A DNA stretch of 64,000 nucleotides, taken from the NCBI GenBank assembly GCA_017427985.1, contig JAFRRS010000023.1, positions 62,001 to 126,000 on the forward strand, read 5' to 3'. The translations under genes and the position numbers were made by a program. Below are positions 1 to 8,420 of this stretch, piece after piece. This stretch comes from Bacteroidales bacterium. Its GTDB lineage: Bacteria; Bacteroidota; Bacteroidia; Bacteroidales; F082. Numbering within the stretch: position 1 is the stretch's first letter; each line of letters begins with the position of its first letter. The notes below the pieces were generated by a model that worked only from the letters and a program-made list of their open reading frames with translations, was not told the DNA's origin and searched no databases.

Positions 1-277
1 CGCGCGGTGCCACGGTGCCGTCCTGGTATTCATGAACGCCGAGGTGGAATTCCTCCTTGTTTGCGATGATTGTCTCGTCCAACGACGACAGCAGCACGTG
101 GTTGTTGTTGTCGAGCTGAGGCTGTGGCAACACCAGCAAGCCATGGTATTTCCTTGTGTTACAGCCGATTATGGTCGTGTTGAAGAAGGCACCCGAACGG
201 TTGGAGCGCAGAATCTCCTTGTTCATCGTGAACTCCAAATTCACTAATTGCCGTTTGTCGAAAGAGATATATGCCAT
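1..277 (-). CDS. Glycogen debranching enzyme, N-terminal part (partial at window edge)
   Basis: Reading the minus strand from the ATG at 277 gives about 92 residues that run off the left edge. They include FDKRQLVNLEF and NRSGAFFNTTIIGCNTRKYHGLLV. The second stretch matches the conserved start of the Bacteroidota glycogen debranching enzyme N-terminal domain (GDE_N type), where a Gly-Cys-Asn-Thr-Arg-Lys-Tyr-His-Gly block is characteristic. The complete enzyme would remove alpha-1,6 branches from glycogen in the cytoplasm. Only the N-terminal domain is visible, so the catalytic glucosidase domain cannot be checked. The start is the only ATG before an AT-rich gap, and the M3 peptidase gene is divergent on the other side. 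Confidence 0.8.
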   Translation of the reverse strand, partial: MAYISFDKRQLVNLEFTMNKEILRSNRSGAFFNTTIIGCNTRKYHGLLVLPQPQLDNNNHVLLSSLDETIIANKEEFHLGVHEYQDGTVAPR

Positions 278-399
278 TTTTCAGAAAATTTTATCCAAAT
301 TATGAAACTGCAAAGATATTATATTTAAAAATAAAAAACAAGAAAAATGTTTTTTTAGTTAAAATAGTTCATTACAACAATTGATTTAAAACTTTTTCA

Positions 400-407
400 T
401 ATCTTTG
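400..407 (+). promoter_or_regulatory. Bacteroidota -7 promoter box for the M3 peptidase gene
   Basis: TATCTTTG matches the Bacteroidota -7 consensus TAnnTTTG and lies 26 nt before the ATG at 434. A possible -33 element (ATTG at 380-383) is spaced about 16 nt away, shorter than the usual 19, so only the -7 box is well supported. Confidence 0.6.
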
Positions 408-433
408 CAATTTGTACAAAACTCAACATCACA

Positions 434-2545
434 ATGAAAATTAAACATTTTTTAATCATTATTACTATGAGCGTCATAGGATTAACATCTTGTAACTCAG
501 ACAGTTGCAACGACAACCCATTTTTCTCTGACTTCGGCACGCCTTTCGAGGCGCCGGCTTTCGACAAGATAAAGAACGAGCATTACATGCCCGCCTTCAT
601 CGAGGGTATGAAGCAGCAGAAAGCCGAAATCGAGGCTATTTGTGCCAACACCGAGACTCCAACTTTTGAGAACACCATCTGGGCTTACGACAAGTCTGGC
701 GAGCTGTTCAGCAAGGTCGCGGGCGTGTTTTTCAACCTGATGGAGTGCATGAGCAGCGACGAGATGATGAAGATTGCCGAAGAGGTGTCGCCTCTCATCT
801 CAACACACGGCGACGACATCGCTATGAATCCGGTTCTCTTCCAGAAAATAAAATATGTGTACGACCACCGTGCCGAGATGAACCTCGACGAACAGCAGAA
901 CCGCGTCGTTGAGAAGTACTACAACGACTTTATCCGCAGCGGCGCAGGTCTCGACGCTGAAGGTCAGGCAAAACTGCGTGACATTAACGGCAAGATGTCG
1001 CTTCTCAACCTGCAGTACAACCAGAACATGCTCGCTGAAAACGCGGCGTTCAAGATGGTTGTCGACAACGTGGAAGACCTTGCAGGACTGCCGGAAGCCA
1101 ACATCAAGGCGGCAGCTGAACAGGCTGAAGCTGACGGAATGCCAGGAAAATATATGTTCACAACAGCGAAGCCGAGCCTCATCCCGTTCCTGCAGTTTGC
1201 CGACAACCGCGCTCTTCGCGAGAAGCTATACCGCGGCTATTTCATGCGCGGCAACAACGACAACGAGAACGACAATAAGCAGGTTGTCAACGAGTTGGTT
1301 AATCTGAGACTGCAAAAAGCGCAACTCCTCGGCTATCCTGACTACGCCTCATATATCCTCGCCGAAAACATGGCAAAGGACGTCCCTACCGTTGACGAGT
1401 TCCTGAAAGGGCTTTATGAGCCAGCTCTCAAAGTGGCAAAAGAAGAACTCAAGGAGATGCAGGCAATCGCCGACAGAGAAGGCGCAGGAATCAAACTCGC
1501 CTCTTGGGACTGGTGGTACTACGCCGAGAAGCTCCGCAAGGAGAAATACGACTTCGACGAAAACGCCCTCAGACCATATCTTTCTTTAGACAACGTACGC
1601 AACGGCATGTTCATGGCAGCCAACAAGTTATATGGTGTCACTTTTGAAAAGAGAACCGACATCCCTGTGTATTTCGACGGTGTCGAGACTTTTGAGGTGA
1701 AGGATTATGACGGCTCGACATTAGGTCTCCTCTACCTCGACTATTATCCACGCGCAAGCAAGAGCACAGGAGCATGGTGCACCTCATTCCGCGAAGGCGG
1801 TTATGACATCAAAGGAGTACGCCACAGCGCTCTGGTTCAATTGGTTATGAACTTCACACCAGCCTCAGGCGACACTCCTTCCCTGCTCAACTGGGACGAG
1901 ACTGAGACGATGTGGCATGAGTTCGGACACAGCCTCCACGCCTTCTTCTCGGAAGGAAAATACTCCAGAACATGCGGCAACGTGCCTCGTGACTACGTGG
2001 AACTGCCTTCACAGGTGATGGAAAACTGGGCGGGCGAGCCTGAAGTCATCAGAATGTACGCAAAGCATTACCAGACTGGCGAGGTCATGCCGGATTCCTT
2101 AATCAACAAACTTGAAAACAGCGGCTTGTTCAACCAAGGTTTCGAGACGGTGGAATTCCTTGCTGCAGCAATCCTCGACATGGAATATCACAAGATTCAG
2201 GAAGTTAAGGACATCGACGTGAACAAGTTCGAGAAAGACGTGATGGACAACATCGGACTCATCGACGAAATCATACCACGTTATCGCTCAACATATTACG
2301 GACACATCTTCGGCGGCGGCTACGCGGCAGGCTACTACGTCTATTACTGGGCTGCAGTCCTTGACAGCGATGCATTCAATTACTTCAAAGAATCTGGCGA
2401 CTTGTTCAATCCAGTTCTTGCCAAATCATTCAGAATCAACTGCTTGCAGGAATGTGGCAACGACGAAGGAATGGTTCAGTACAAGAAGTTCAGAGGTCAG
2501 GAGCCGAGTCTTGACCCGTTCTTGAAGAGACATGGTTTAAAATAA
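434..2545 (+). CDS. M3 family metallopeptidase lipoprotein (dipeptidyl carboxypeptidase type)
   Basis: A 703-residue zinc oligopeptidase of the M3 (thimet/Dcp) family, expected to cut short peptides. The zinc site HEFGH lies at about residues 495-499 in the context ETMWHEFGHSLHAFF, and the downstream GNVPRDYVELPSQ block is a second family signature. The N-terminus is a lipoprotein signal ending in LTSC at about residue 20, so the enzyme is probably anchored to a membrane facing the periplasm. Length fits the Dcp subfamily (about 680-710). It is followed after 18 nt by the LutA-like gene, so the two may be cotranscribed, although no functional link is evident. Confidence 0.93.
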   Translation: MKIKHFLIIITMSVIGLTSCNSDSCNDNPFFSDFGTPFEAPAFDKIKNEHYMPAFIEGMKQQKAEIEAICANTETPTFENTIWAYDKSGELFSKVAGVFFNLMECMSSDEMMKIAEEVSPLISTHGDDIAMNPVLFQKIKYVYDHRAEMNLDEQQNRVVEKYYNDFIRSGAGLDAEGQAKLRDINGKMSLLNLQYNQNMLAENAAFKMVVDNVEDLAGLPEANIKAAAEQAEADGMPGKYMFTTAKPSLIPFLQFADNRALREKLYRGYFMRGNNDNENDNKQVVNELVNLRLQKAQLLGYPDYASYILAENMAKDVPTVDEFLKGLYEPALKVAKEELKEMQAIADREGAGIKLASWDWWYYAEKLRKEKYDFDENALRPYLSLDNVRNGMFMAANKLYGVTFEKRTDIPVYFDGVETFEVKDYDGSTLGLLYLDYYPRASKSTGAWCTSFREGGYDIKGVRHSALVQLVMNFTPASGDTPSLLNWDETETMWHEFGHSLHAFFSEGKYSRTCGNVPRDYVELPSQVMENWAGEPEVIRMYAKHYQTGEVMPDSLINKLENSGLFNQGFETVEFLAAAILDMEYHKIQEVKDIDVNKFEKDVMDNIGLIDEIIPRYRSTYYGHIFGGGYAAGYYVYYWAAVLDSDAFNYFKESGDLFNPVLAKSFRINCLQECGNDEGMVQYKKFRGQEPSLDPFLKRHGLK

Positions 2546-2563
2546 CATAAAACACTGAATATC

Positions 2564-3289
2564 ATGACAGTAGACCTCTTTGTATCTTGTATCATCGACC
2601 AGTTTTATCCGATGACTGCGATGAACACCCTGAAGCTGCTGAAAGCCGCGGGCGTGGAGGTGGAATACAATCCGGAGCAGACATGCTGTGGCAAATTCGC
2701 ATTCAACAGCGGCTACATCGAAGACGCGAAAGCCCTTGGCGAAAAGTTTCTGCACGATTTCCCGAACAACCGCCCCGTGGTGGGCATCAGCGCGTCATGC
2801 GTTGGATTCATCAAGACAAGATACAAAGAGCTTTTCTACAACACCAGTCTGCACCTGGAGCACAAACGCCTTATCAGCAATATTTATGAATTGACAGATT
2901 TCCTTGTAAATCAATTACATAAAGACTATTTTGAAGCTGTGTTCCCGCACAAAGTTGCGTATCTCGACTCATGCTCGTCATTGCGGGAGTTGGGATTGAA
3001 AAATGAAGGTCGGCAACTGCTCACAAAGGTCAACGGACTGGAACTTGTGGAGATGAAGCATCCTGAGATATGCTGTGGTATGGGAAAAGGATTGTTTGCT
3101 TTGCAACACGAAGCCATCTCTTCATCATTGGCGGACAAGAAACTGAAGGAAGCGATGGAAGCAGGTGCAGAATATCTGATTACCAATGACATATCGTGCC
3201 TGATGCACCTCGATTCATACGCCAAGAAGCAGAAACTGCCGATTGAGGTTATTCACATTGTTGATGTATTGACGACAGGATGGAATTAA
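2564..3289 (+). CDS. (Fe-S)-binding cysteine-rich domain protein, LutA/YkgE-like
   Basis: A 241-residue protein with two cysteine-rich (CCG) domains: TCCGK at about residue 45 and ICCGMGKG at about 170. Each is preceded by a further conserved Cys (SCII near the N-terminus, DSCSSLREL mid-protein). This is the architecture of LutA/YkgE and of the small subunit of heterodisulfide-reductase-like oxidoreductases. In Lut operons the protein works with LutB and LutC in lactate oxidation, but neither partner is next to it here, so its electron partner is unknown. The 3' end overlaps the convergent aroA by 41 nt, leaving no room for a separate terminator. Confidence 0.85.
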   Translation: MTVDLFVSCIIDQFYPMTAMNTLKLLKAAGVEVEYNPEQTCCGKFAFNSGYIEDAKALGEKFLHDFPNNRPVVGISASCVGFIKTRYKELFYNTSLHLEHKRLISNIYELTDFLVNQLHKDYFEAVFPHKVAYLDSCSSLRELGLKNEGRQLLTKVNGLELVEMKHPEICCGMGKGLFALQHEAISSSLADKKLKEAMEAGAEYLITNDISCLMHLDSYAKKQKLPIEVIHIVDVLTTGWN

Positions 3290-4559
3290 ATTCCTCCCAG
3301 AAATTAGGATATGATTTAGAAACAACGTCGGCGTTTTCGATTTCGAGGACGCCGATTTTTGTTGCGAGAGGCGCAAGGGACATCGCGATGCGGTGGTCGT
3401 TGTGGGGATTGAAAACGATTTCAAGAGACGTTTCAGGAAACGTCTCTACGGGGGTGACAATCAATTCATCATTGGATATTTTTTCAAATTTCACGCCGAT
3501 TTTGGACAGCTCGTCAATCATCGCCGCCACCCGATCCGATTCCTTGTGCACGAGGTTGCGCAGACCCGTGAAATGCCCTTCGACATGCAATCCGGCACAG
3601 GTGGCGGCGATGGTCGGAAACAGGTCGGGGTTGTTGATGAAATCGAATCGTAGAGACGGATTTGCATCCATTCTTACAGGAGACGGATTTGCATCCGTCT
3701 CTACGTGGGTGATTATTATGTCGTTGCCGTATTGGACGGTTTTCACGCCGAAATTTTCAAACCATTTGGCGACGACGGCGTCACCTTGTTTGGAATCCAA
3801 TCTCAGATTACGCAAACGGGCACGCCCGTTGTCTGACAAGGCAACCGCCTCATACCAATATGAGGCACACGTCCAATCGGATTCAACACAATATTCAACA
3901 TCATGATAATCTGAATGTTTTACAAAGATATCACGCCCGTCACGATTCACGATGGCACCGAATTTACGCATCATATCGATGGTCATGTCGATGTAAGGTA
4001 GGGATGACAGGTTGCCGTCCAGATGTAGAGACGTGCCATTGCGTGTCTCTATGGTTGGCAATGCCAATAAAATCGATGAGGCAAATTGCGAGCTATGGGT
4101 GATATTGACGTGTATTGGAGACGTTTCAGGAGACGTTTCAGGAAACGTCTCTACAAATTGTCTTCCACAGATTTTCAATGGCGGAAATCCCTCCTGCCCA
4201 ATGTATTCAATATCAGCGCCAATTGCACGCAATGCATAGACGAGGTCACCGACGGGGCGCTGCATCATGCGGTCGGAACCGGTTAAAATGTAATCGCCGT
4301 CACGAAATGCCAATGCGGTGGCAAGGAAACGGAAGACGGTTCCGGCGTTGGAGCAATTCGCGATGAATCGCGTCTTTACATTGATGCCATTAATGATTTC
4401 GGATAATAAAACGGTATCGTCGGAGGTGGACAAATTATTGATTCGGGGTGTGAAGCCGCCGTAATGGGCAATCATCAGGGCGCGGTTGGATTCACTCTTG
4501 CTGCCCACAAGATTGACAGTTACATCAAAATCACTATTTGCCCCAATAATTTTCATCAT
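3249..4559 (-). CDS. aroA: 3-phosphoshikimate 1-carboxyvinyltransferase (EPSP synthase) carrying several in-frame palindromic repeat insertions
   Basis: Sixth step of the shikimate pathway: joins PEP to shikimate-3-phosphate. Motifs seen in order are GSKSESNRALMI (substrate loop, about residue 20), SNAGTVFRFLA, HKESDRVAAM and HNDHRIAMSLAP near the C-terminus. The start overlaps the end of aroB by 26 nt, so the two are coupled. The gene contains about five copies of the GTAGAGACG palindrome family, nearly all read in the same frame as V-E-T-x: 4359-4379 (VKTRFIA), 4117-4154 (VETFPETSPETS), 4024-4051 (IETRNGTSL), 3651-3704 (VETDANPS) and 3424-3450 (VETFPETS). They lie between conserved motifs, none of which is disrupted. 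At 436 residues the protein is somewhat longer than usual, as expected for loop insertions. Confidence 0.95.
   Translation of the reverse strand: MMKIIGANSDFDVTVNLVGSKSESNRALMIAHYGGFTPRINNLSTSDDTVLLSEIINGINVKTRFIANCSNAGTVFRFLATALAFRDGDYILTGSDRMMQRPVGDLVYALRAIGADIEYIGQEGFPPLKICGRQFVETFPETSPETSPIHVNITHSSQFASSILLALPTIETRNGTSLHLDGNLSSLPYIDMTIDMMRKFGAIVNRDGRDIFVKHSDYHDVEYCVESDWTCASYWYEAVALSDNGRARLRNLRLDSKQGDAVVAKWFENFGVKTVQYGNDIIITHVETDANPSPVRMDANPSLRFDFINNPDLFPTIAATCAGLHVEGHFTGLRNLVHKESDRVAAMIDELSKIGVKFEKISNDELIVTPVETFPETSLEIVFNPHNDHRIAMSLAPLATKIGVLEIENADVVSKSYPNFWEEFNSILSSIHQQCE
3424..3450. repeat. Dispersed palindrome (GTAGAGACG family) inside aroA, copy 1
   Basis: An 11-bp perfect stem (3424-3434 with 3437-3447) around a 2-nt loop. 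The coding strand reads V-E-T-F-P-E-T-S. It has the same core and orientation as copies at 4130-4151, 26387-26408 and 28107-28130. Confidence 0.9.
3651..3704. repeat. Dispersed palindrome inside aroA, copy 2 (tandem, one degenerate)
   Basis: A perfect 9-bp stem at 3680-3688/3693-3701 with loop TTGC and outer CTAC. It is preceded at 3651-3673 by a second copy of the left arm and core whose right arm has diverged. On the coding strand both are in frame (D-A-N-P-S occurs twice). Confidence 0.85.
4024..4051. repeat. Dispersed palindrome inside aroA, copy 3 (degenerate)
   Basis: The outer arms TAGAGAC (4026-4032) and GTCTCTA (4045-4051) are complementary, while the core has drifted. The coding strand reads I-E-T-R-N-G-T-S-L, the same frame as the other aroA copies. 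Confidence 0.7.
4117..4154. repeat. Dispersed palindrome inside aroA, copy 4 (with an extra half copy)
   Basis: The full palindrome is at 4130-4151 (10-bp stem, 2-nt loop) followed by TAC, with an extra left-arm half unit at 4117-4129. The product contains P-E-T-S twice in a row, so one half unit was probably duplicated. Confidence 0.85.
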
Positions 4560-5580
4560 TCAGATAATCAATGAGATATTTTATTGATTCAACTATATCC
4601 TCAGGCTTAACGACAACATCGTAAACAGGTTTTTCCAAATCAGAAATCAAGACGAAACGGATGTTGCCGTCAGTGTTTTTCTTGTCATGACGCATTATCT
4701 CAACCAATTCGTCAACTGGCAGTTTGCCGAAGTCGAATCTATTGAAATTTTTCCTATAAATATTCTTATAGTATAATGTTGTTTCATGATTCAGCCCACA
4801 ATATTTTTCAGAAAGAAACAAAGCGGAAAGCATACCAAGCGCCACGCCCTCCCCGTGTTTTAAACTATCCCGAGTATCAAAAAGATACGTCTCAAGAGCA
4901 TGTCCGACAGTGTGCCCGAAATTAAGTATCTTGCGTCTCCCCTGCTCTGTCGTGTCTTGACAAGTAATCTCATTTTTGACTTCGATTGATTTTTTGATAA
5001 AGACAGGATTGACAAGATTTACAGGATTTTTTTGAAGTTGTGCGTCCAAAAAAGTTTTGTCAACAATGAAACCATATTTGATGATTTCTGCAAGTCCGGA
5101 AAGCAGTTCACGCTTGGGTAGAGTTTCCAAAAACTCGAAAAGAATCATGACCGCTAAAGGCTGAGAGAAAACGCCAATTTGATTTTTAAGTCCGTGAAAA
5201 TCAATGCCAGTCTTGCCACCAATGGCAGCGTCAATCATTGCGAGAAGCGTAGTCGGGATGTTGATGAAATCGATTCCGCGCTGATAGCATGAAGCGGCGA
5301 AACCGCCGATGTCGCTCACCATGCCACCGCCGACATTTATCAGCAAGGCATTCCTATCGGCAAGATTCCCAATAAGTTGTGACCAAATATACTGAACGGT
5401 TTCTATGTTTTTGTTTTGCTCGCCTGAAGGGATAATAATTTTTACAACATTTTGAAAATCAATGAAATCCAAGACTTTCAGGCAATGCTTTTCAGTGTTC
5501 TCGTCCAACAGCAAAAACGTTTTGGTGTGAGACGAAATGAGATTTTTTAATTCGGCAATATCGTTTTTATATAATATCAT
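4534..5580 (-). CDS. aroB: 3-dehydroquinate synthase
   Basis: Second step of the shikimate pathway: NAD- and metal-dependent conversion of DAHP to 3-dehydroquinate. Seen: LINVGGGMVSDIGGFAASCYQRGIDFINIPTTLLAMIDAAIGGKTG (the glycine-rich NAD and substrate region; GGGxxxDxxG and DAAIGGKTG shown here in part) and GHTVGHALE with metal-ligand histidines. The reading frame stays open upstream to 5703, but those 41 residues come from a repeat, and the conserved start MILYKNDIAEL is at 5580. The segment K-N-P-V-N-L-V-N-P-V-F (4996-5027) is encoded by another dispersed repeat, lies in the helical C-terminal region and appears tolerated. The stop overlaps the aroA start. Confidence 0.94.
   Translation of the reverse strand: MILYKNDIAELKNLISSHTKTFLLLDENTEKHCLKVLDFIDFQNVVKIIIPSGEQNKNIETVQYIWSQLIGNLADRNALLINVGGGMVSDIGGFAASCYQRGIDFINIPTTLLAMIDAAIGGKTGIDFHGLKNQIGVFSQPLAVMILFEFLETLPKRELLSGLAEIIKYGFIVDKTFLDAQLQKNPVNLVNPVFIKKSIEVKNEITCQDTTEQGRRKILNFGHTVGHALETYLFDTRDSLKHGEGVALGMLSALFLSEKYCGLNHETTLYYKNIYRKNFNRFDFGKLPVDELVEIMRHDKKNTDGNIRFVLISDLEKPVYDVVVKPEDIVESIKYLIDYLNDENYWGK
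4996..5027. repeat. Dispersed repeat of the AATCCTGT type inside aroB
   Basis: On the coding strand AATCCTGTAAATCTTGTCAA is followed by TCCTGTCTTTATC. This is a tandem of AATCCTGT-like units encoding N-P-V-N-L-V-N-P-V. The periodic units and poor fit to the AroB family suggest an in-frame insertion. The repeat class is recalled from other Bacteroidota genomes, not shown elsewhere in this window. Confidence 0.55.
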
Positions 5581-5705
5581 ATTTAATAATGTGCGCCTTC
5601 GGCGAATGTGTGCTCCTTTCGTCGCAATTTGCCGCTTCGCGGAACGTGTTTCGCTTCGCGCACATTTCACGACCGAAGGAAGTGACACATTGCGAAGCCA
5701 CATTG
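5581..5705. repeat. Intergenic repeat rich in TTCG/CGAAG inverted units, between tsaE and aroB
   Basis: The 140-nt gap contains many short inverted units, for example GCGCCTTCGGCG, GCCGCTTCGCGG and CGCTTCGCGC, plus ACGACCGAAGG. It stays open on the minus strand and so adds a false 41-residue Arg/Ser-rich N-terminus to aroB. This is typical of Bacteroidota intergenic repeats. No promoter was found here. Confidence 0.6.
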
Positions 5706-5721
5706 GAGCAATGCGACAAAA

Positions 5722-6153
5722 TTACTTCATAGTACATTTTATTTTCCTCGCGTTATCGTCATCTCCCAATGCGATTTCCACTTTGATGAAATGGTCGGGC
5801 ATCAGAGGATCAATGAGCTCAGGCCATTCCAGCAAACACAAACGACCGCTGTAGAAATAGTCTTCGTAGCCGATGTCATAGACCTCTTCCAACTTCTTGA
5901 TTCTATAAAAATCAAAGTGGAAAATCGAACCTTCAATCGGCGTGGGATATTCATTTACAAGGGCAAACGTCGGACTGTTGACCTCATCGGTCACGCCAAG
6001 TTTGTGGCACAGATTCTTAATCAATGTTGTCTTGCCTGCACCCATCGGACCATAAAATGCAATAATATTTGATTTGTCACGCCAAGAAATCAATAGCTCT
6101 GAAACCTGGGAGAGCTCGTCGACGCCGTTAATATTAAAAGTCTTTTCTAACAT
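5722..6153 (-). CDS. tsaE: tRNA threonylcarbamoyladenosine biosynthesis ATPase TsaE
   Basis: A 143-residue P-loop ATPase acting with TsaB and TsaD in making t6A37 of ANN-decoding tRNAs. Visible are the Walker A GPMGAGKTTLIK (about residue 35), the family block VNSPTFALVNEY and HFDFYRI, and CLLEWPE near the C-terminus. Length is typical for TsaE (130-160). Downstream on the same strand is aroB, separated by a repeat-filled gap. Upstream is porX with a 62-nt gap. Confidence 0.95.
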   Translation of the reverse strand: MLEKTFNINGVDELSQVSELLISWRDKSNIIAFYGPMGAGKTTLIKNLCHKLGVTDEVNSPTFALVNEYPTPIEGSIFHFDFYRIKKLEEVYDIGYEDYFYSGRLCLLEWPELIDPLMPDHFIKVEIALGDDDNARKIKCTMK

Positions 6154-6215
6154 TTATATTTTTTTCTTTTAACACGAATTATCACAAATCAACCACAAAT
6201 TTTCATAAATATGAA

Positions 6216-7772
6216 TTATTTTGCTTTCAAATATGCTACAGGAATCATCATCTCATTCATGGAGATGCCGCCATGCTGGAACGTGTTCCTGTAATAATTG
6301 ACATAATAGTTGTAATTATTCGGATATGCGAAGAAATCATTGGTTCGAGCAAAGACATAAGACGTTGAAACGTTGATGCGAGGCAGGAAAATCTTCTCCG
6401 GATCTTTCACTTCAAACACTTCTTTTGCATTGTATTTCAATGATTTACCATACTTATATCTCAAATTTGTATTTACTGCCTTGTCGCCCAAAATCTTAAC
6501 CGGATTCTTCACCCAGACAGAGCCGTGGTCGGTGGTCACCACGATATCGCAGCCCTTGTTTGAGATGAATTTCATCATATCGAACAGCGAGGAATGCTCA
6601 AACCACGACAGCATCAGCGAGCGGTAAGCCACCTCGTCGTCGGCGAGTTCGCGGATGATATCCATCTCTGTGCGCGCATGCGACAACATATCGACGAAAT
6701 TATAAACGATAACGTTTAACTTATTCTGCATCAGGTTGTTCATCTGGTCGAGAAGCTTCTTGCCCGCTGCCAGATTCAACACCTTATTATATGAATATTT
6801 GATATTCTTGCCATAACGACGCAGCTGTTCGCCCAGAAGCTCGCCCTCAAACTGGTTTTTCGTGCCCTCGTCTTCCTCGTCGGTCCAATATTTCGGGTAA
6901 TGGCGGCGTATCTCAAGCGGCATCAGACCTGCGAAGATGGAGTTGCGCGCATATTGCGTTGTCGTCGGCAGGATGCTGTAATAAATGTCATCGTCCACGA
7001 CCCTGAAATACGACTCTATTAGCGGCTGCACCGCCTTCCACTGGTCGTAGCGGAGGTTGTCTATCAGTATGAAAAACAACGGCTTATCGTCATCTGAAAG
7101 ACGCGGCAGAATCTTATCACGCACCACGGTATGTGACATCGTAGGCTTGTTCACACCCTTGCCCGACACCCAGTCGCAGTAGTTTTTCTCCACATAGCGC
7201 GAAAACTGGTTGTTAGCCTCGTTTTTCTGCATGAAAAGCACCTCTTTTATGCCTTCATCCGTCGATTTCTGCAGCTCAAGCTCCCATCTCGTGATGTTTT
7301 TATAAACCCCCACCCACTCGTTATAGTCAAGGTTGTTATTCAAATCCATTCCAATTTTACGGAATTCCTGCTGATACATCGAGGTCGACTTCTCCTCCAC
7401 GAGCTTTTTATTTTCAAGATTGCGCTTCAGCGAAAGCAGAATCTGGTTAGGATTGACAGGTTTTATCAGATAATCGGCGATATTGCTGCCGATGGCGTCT
7501 TCCATAATCCGCTCCTCCTCGCTCTTGGTAATCATCACCACAGGGAGATTCGGGAACTCGGCTTTTATCTTTTCAAGGGTCTCAACGCCCGAAATGCCGG
7601 GCATCTGCTCGTCAAGGAAGACAATGTCAAAATGCCCGTTCCTGACCATCTCAACGGCGTCGCTGCCATTGTTCGCAGTCTCAACATCATAACCTTTCTG
7701 TTCCAAAAACAAAATATGAGGCCTCAAAAGCTCAATCTCATCGTCTGTCCAAAGAATTTTTGTATTTGCCAT
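6216..7772 (-). CDS. porX: PorX-type response regulator with PglZ effector domain (T9SS regulator)
   Basis: A 518-residue protein with an N-terminal receiver domain (DDE at about 10-12, phosphoacceptor Asp54 in FLDEQMPG, Lys in YLIKPVNP) and a long C-terminal PglZ/alkaline-phosphatase-fold domain (TTDHGSVWVKNP, YVFARTNDFFAYPN). This is the architecture of PorX, which with the PorY kinase and an ECF sigma factor controls T9SS genes in Porphyromonas gingivalis. The window also has porV, porU and several T9SS cargo genes, which agrees with this role. A porY gene is not in view. The 3' gap to tsaE contains an AT-rich stretch resembling a common Bacteroidota repeat. Confidence 0.95.
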   Translation of the reverse strand: MANTKILWTDDEIELLRPHILFLEQKGYDVETANNGSDAVEMVRNGHFDIVFLDEQMPGISGVETLEKIKAEFPNLPVVMITKSEEERIMEDAIGSNIADYLIKPVNPNQILLSLKRNLENKKLVEEKSTSMYQQEFRKIGMDLNNNLDYNEWVGVYKNITRWELELQKSTDEGIKEVLFMQKNEANNQFSRYVEKNYCDWVSGKGVNKPTMSHTVVRDKILPRLSDDDKPLFFILIDNLRYDQWKAVQPLIESYFRVVDDDIYYSILPTTTQYARNSIFAGLMPLEIRRHYPKYWTDEEDEGTKNQFEGELLGEQLRRYGKNIKYSYNKVLNLAAGKKLLDQMNNLMQNKLNVIVYNFVDMLSHARTEMDIIRELADDEVAYRSLMLSWFEHSSLFDMMKFISNKGCDIVVTTDHGSVWVKNPVKILGDKAVNTNLRYKYGKSLKYNAKEVFEVKDPEKIFLPRINVSTSYVFARTNDFFAYPNNYNYYVNYYRNTFQHGGISMNEMMIPVAYLKAK

Positions 7773-7823
7773 AACTATTATTTTTTAATAGAACGTGAAA
7801 GGTCAAAGTTTGTTTTACAAAAA

Positions 7824-8420
7824 CTAAAATAATTTCAGCTGAATCGACATGTTGAACGTTTTGCGATGATACGACGTGATTCCGTGTTCCGCCACCGCGT
7901 TTTTATGCTCAATTGTCGGATAGCCTTTGTTATGCTTCCAATTATACGCAGGATATTGATTGTCAAGTTCTTCCATCATATGGTCACGTGTCGTCTTGGC
8001 GAGAATCGACGCTGCCGCGATGGACTGGTATTTAGCGTCGCCGCCCACAATGCACTGATGCTTTATGTCGTGATACTTGTTGAAACGATTGCCGTCAATT
8101 AACAGCAGCTCCGGACGAATCTTGAGCTGGTCGATGGCGCGGTGCATGGCGAGAAACGAGGCGTTGAGGATGTTTATCTCGTCGATTTCCTCAGCGGAAA
8201 CGATGCCCACACCATACGCGAGAGCGTTTTCCAACACCTTGACTTTCAACCTCTCACGTTGTTTTTCCGTAAGTTTTTTCGAGTCATCGAACTCAGGGAA
8301 GTCCATGTCACGGGGCAGGATCACAGAGGCGGCGACGACCGGGCCTGCGATGCAGCCGCGTCCTGCCTCGTCGCAGCCGGCTTCGATAAGATTATCCGTG
8401 TAAAACCTCTTCAAATTCAT
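7824..8420 (-). CDS. rnhB: Ribonuclease HII
   Basis: A 198-residue enzyme that removes ribonucleotides and RNA primers from RNA-DNA hybrids. The active-site block [17 protein letters not shown] near residue 15 carries the Asp-Glu pair, with LLIDGNRF around residue 105 and [14 protein letters not shown] supplying the later acidic/Lys region. The start codon shares one base with the stop of the membrane-protein gene upstream (TGATG), so translation is coupled in the purD-membrane protein-rnhB series. Confidence 0.96.
   Translation of the reverse strand: MNLKRFYTDNLIEAGCDEAGRGCIAGPVVAASVILPRDMDFPEFDDSKKLTEKQRERLKVKVLENALAYGVGIVSAEEIDEINILNASFLAMHRAIDQLKIRPELLLIDGNRFNKYHDIKHQCIVGGDAKYQSIAAASILAKTTRDHMMEELDNQYPAYNWKHNKGYPTIEHKNAVAEHGITSYHRKTFNMSIQLKLF

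Noticed and set aside
5581..5703. A 41-residue N-terminal extension of AroB
   Set aside because: Encoded by an intergenic repeat, Arg/Ser-rich and not conserved; the conserved AroB start is at 5580.
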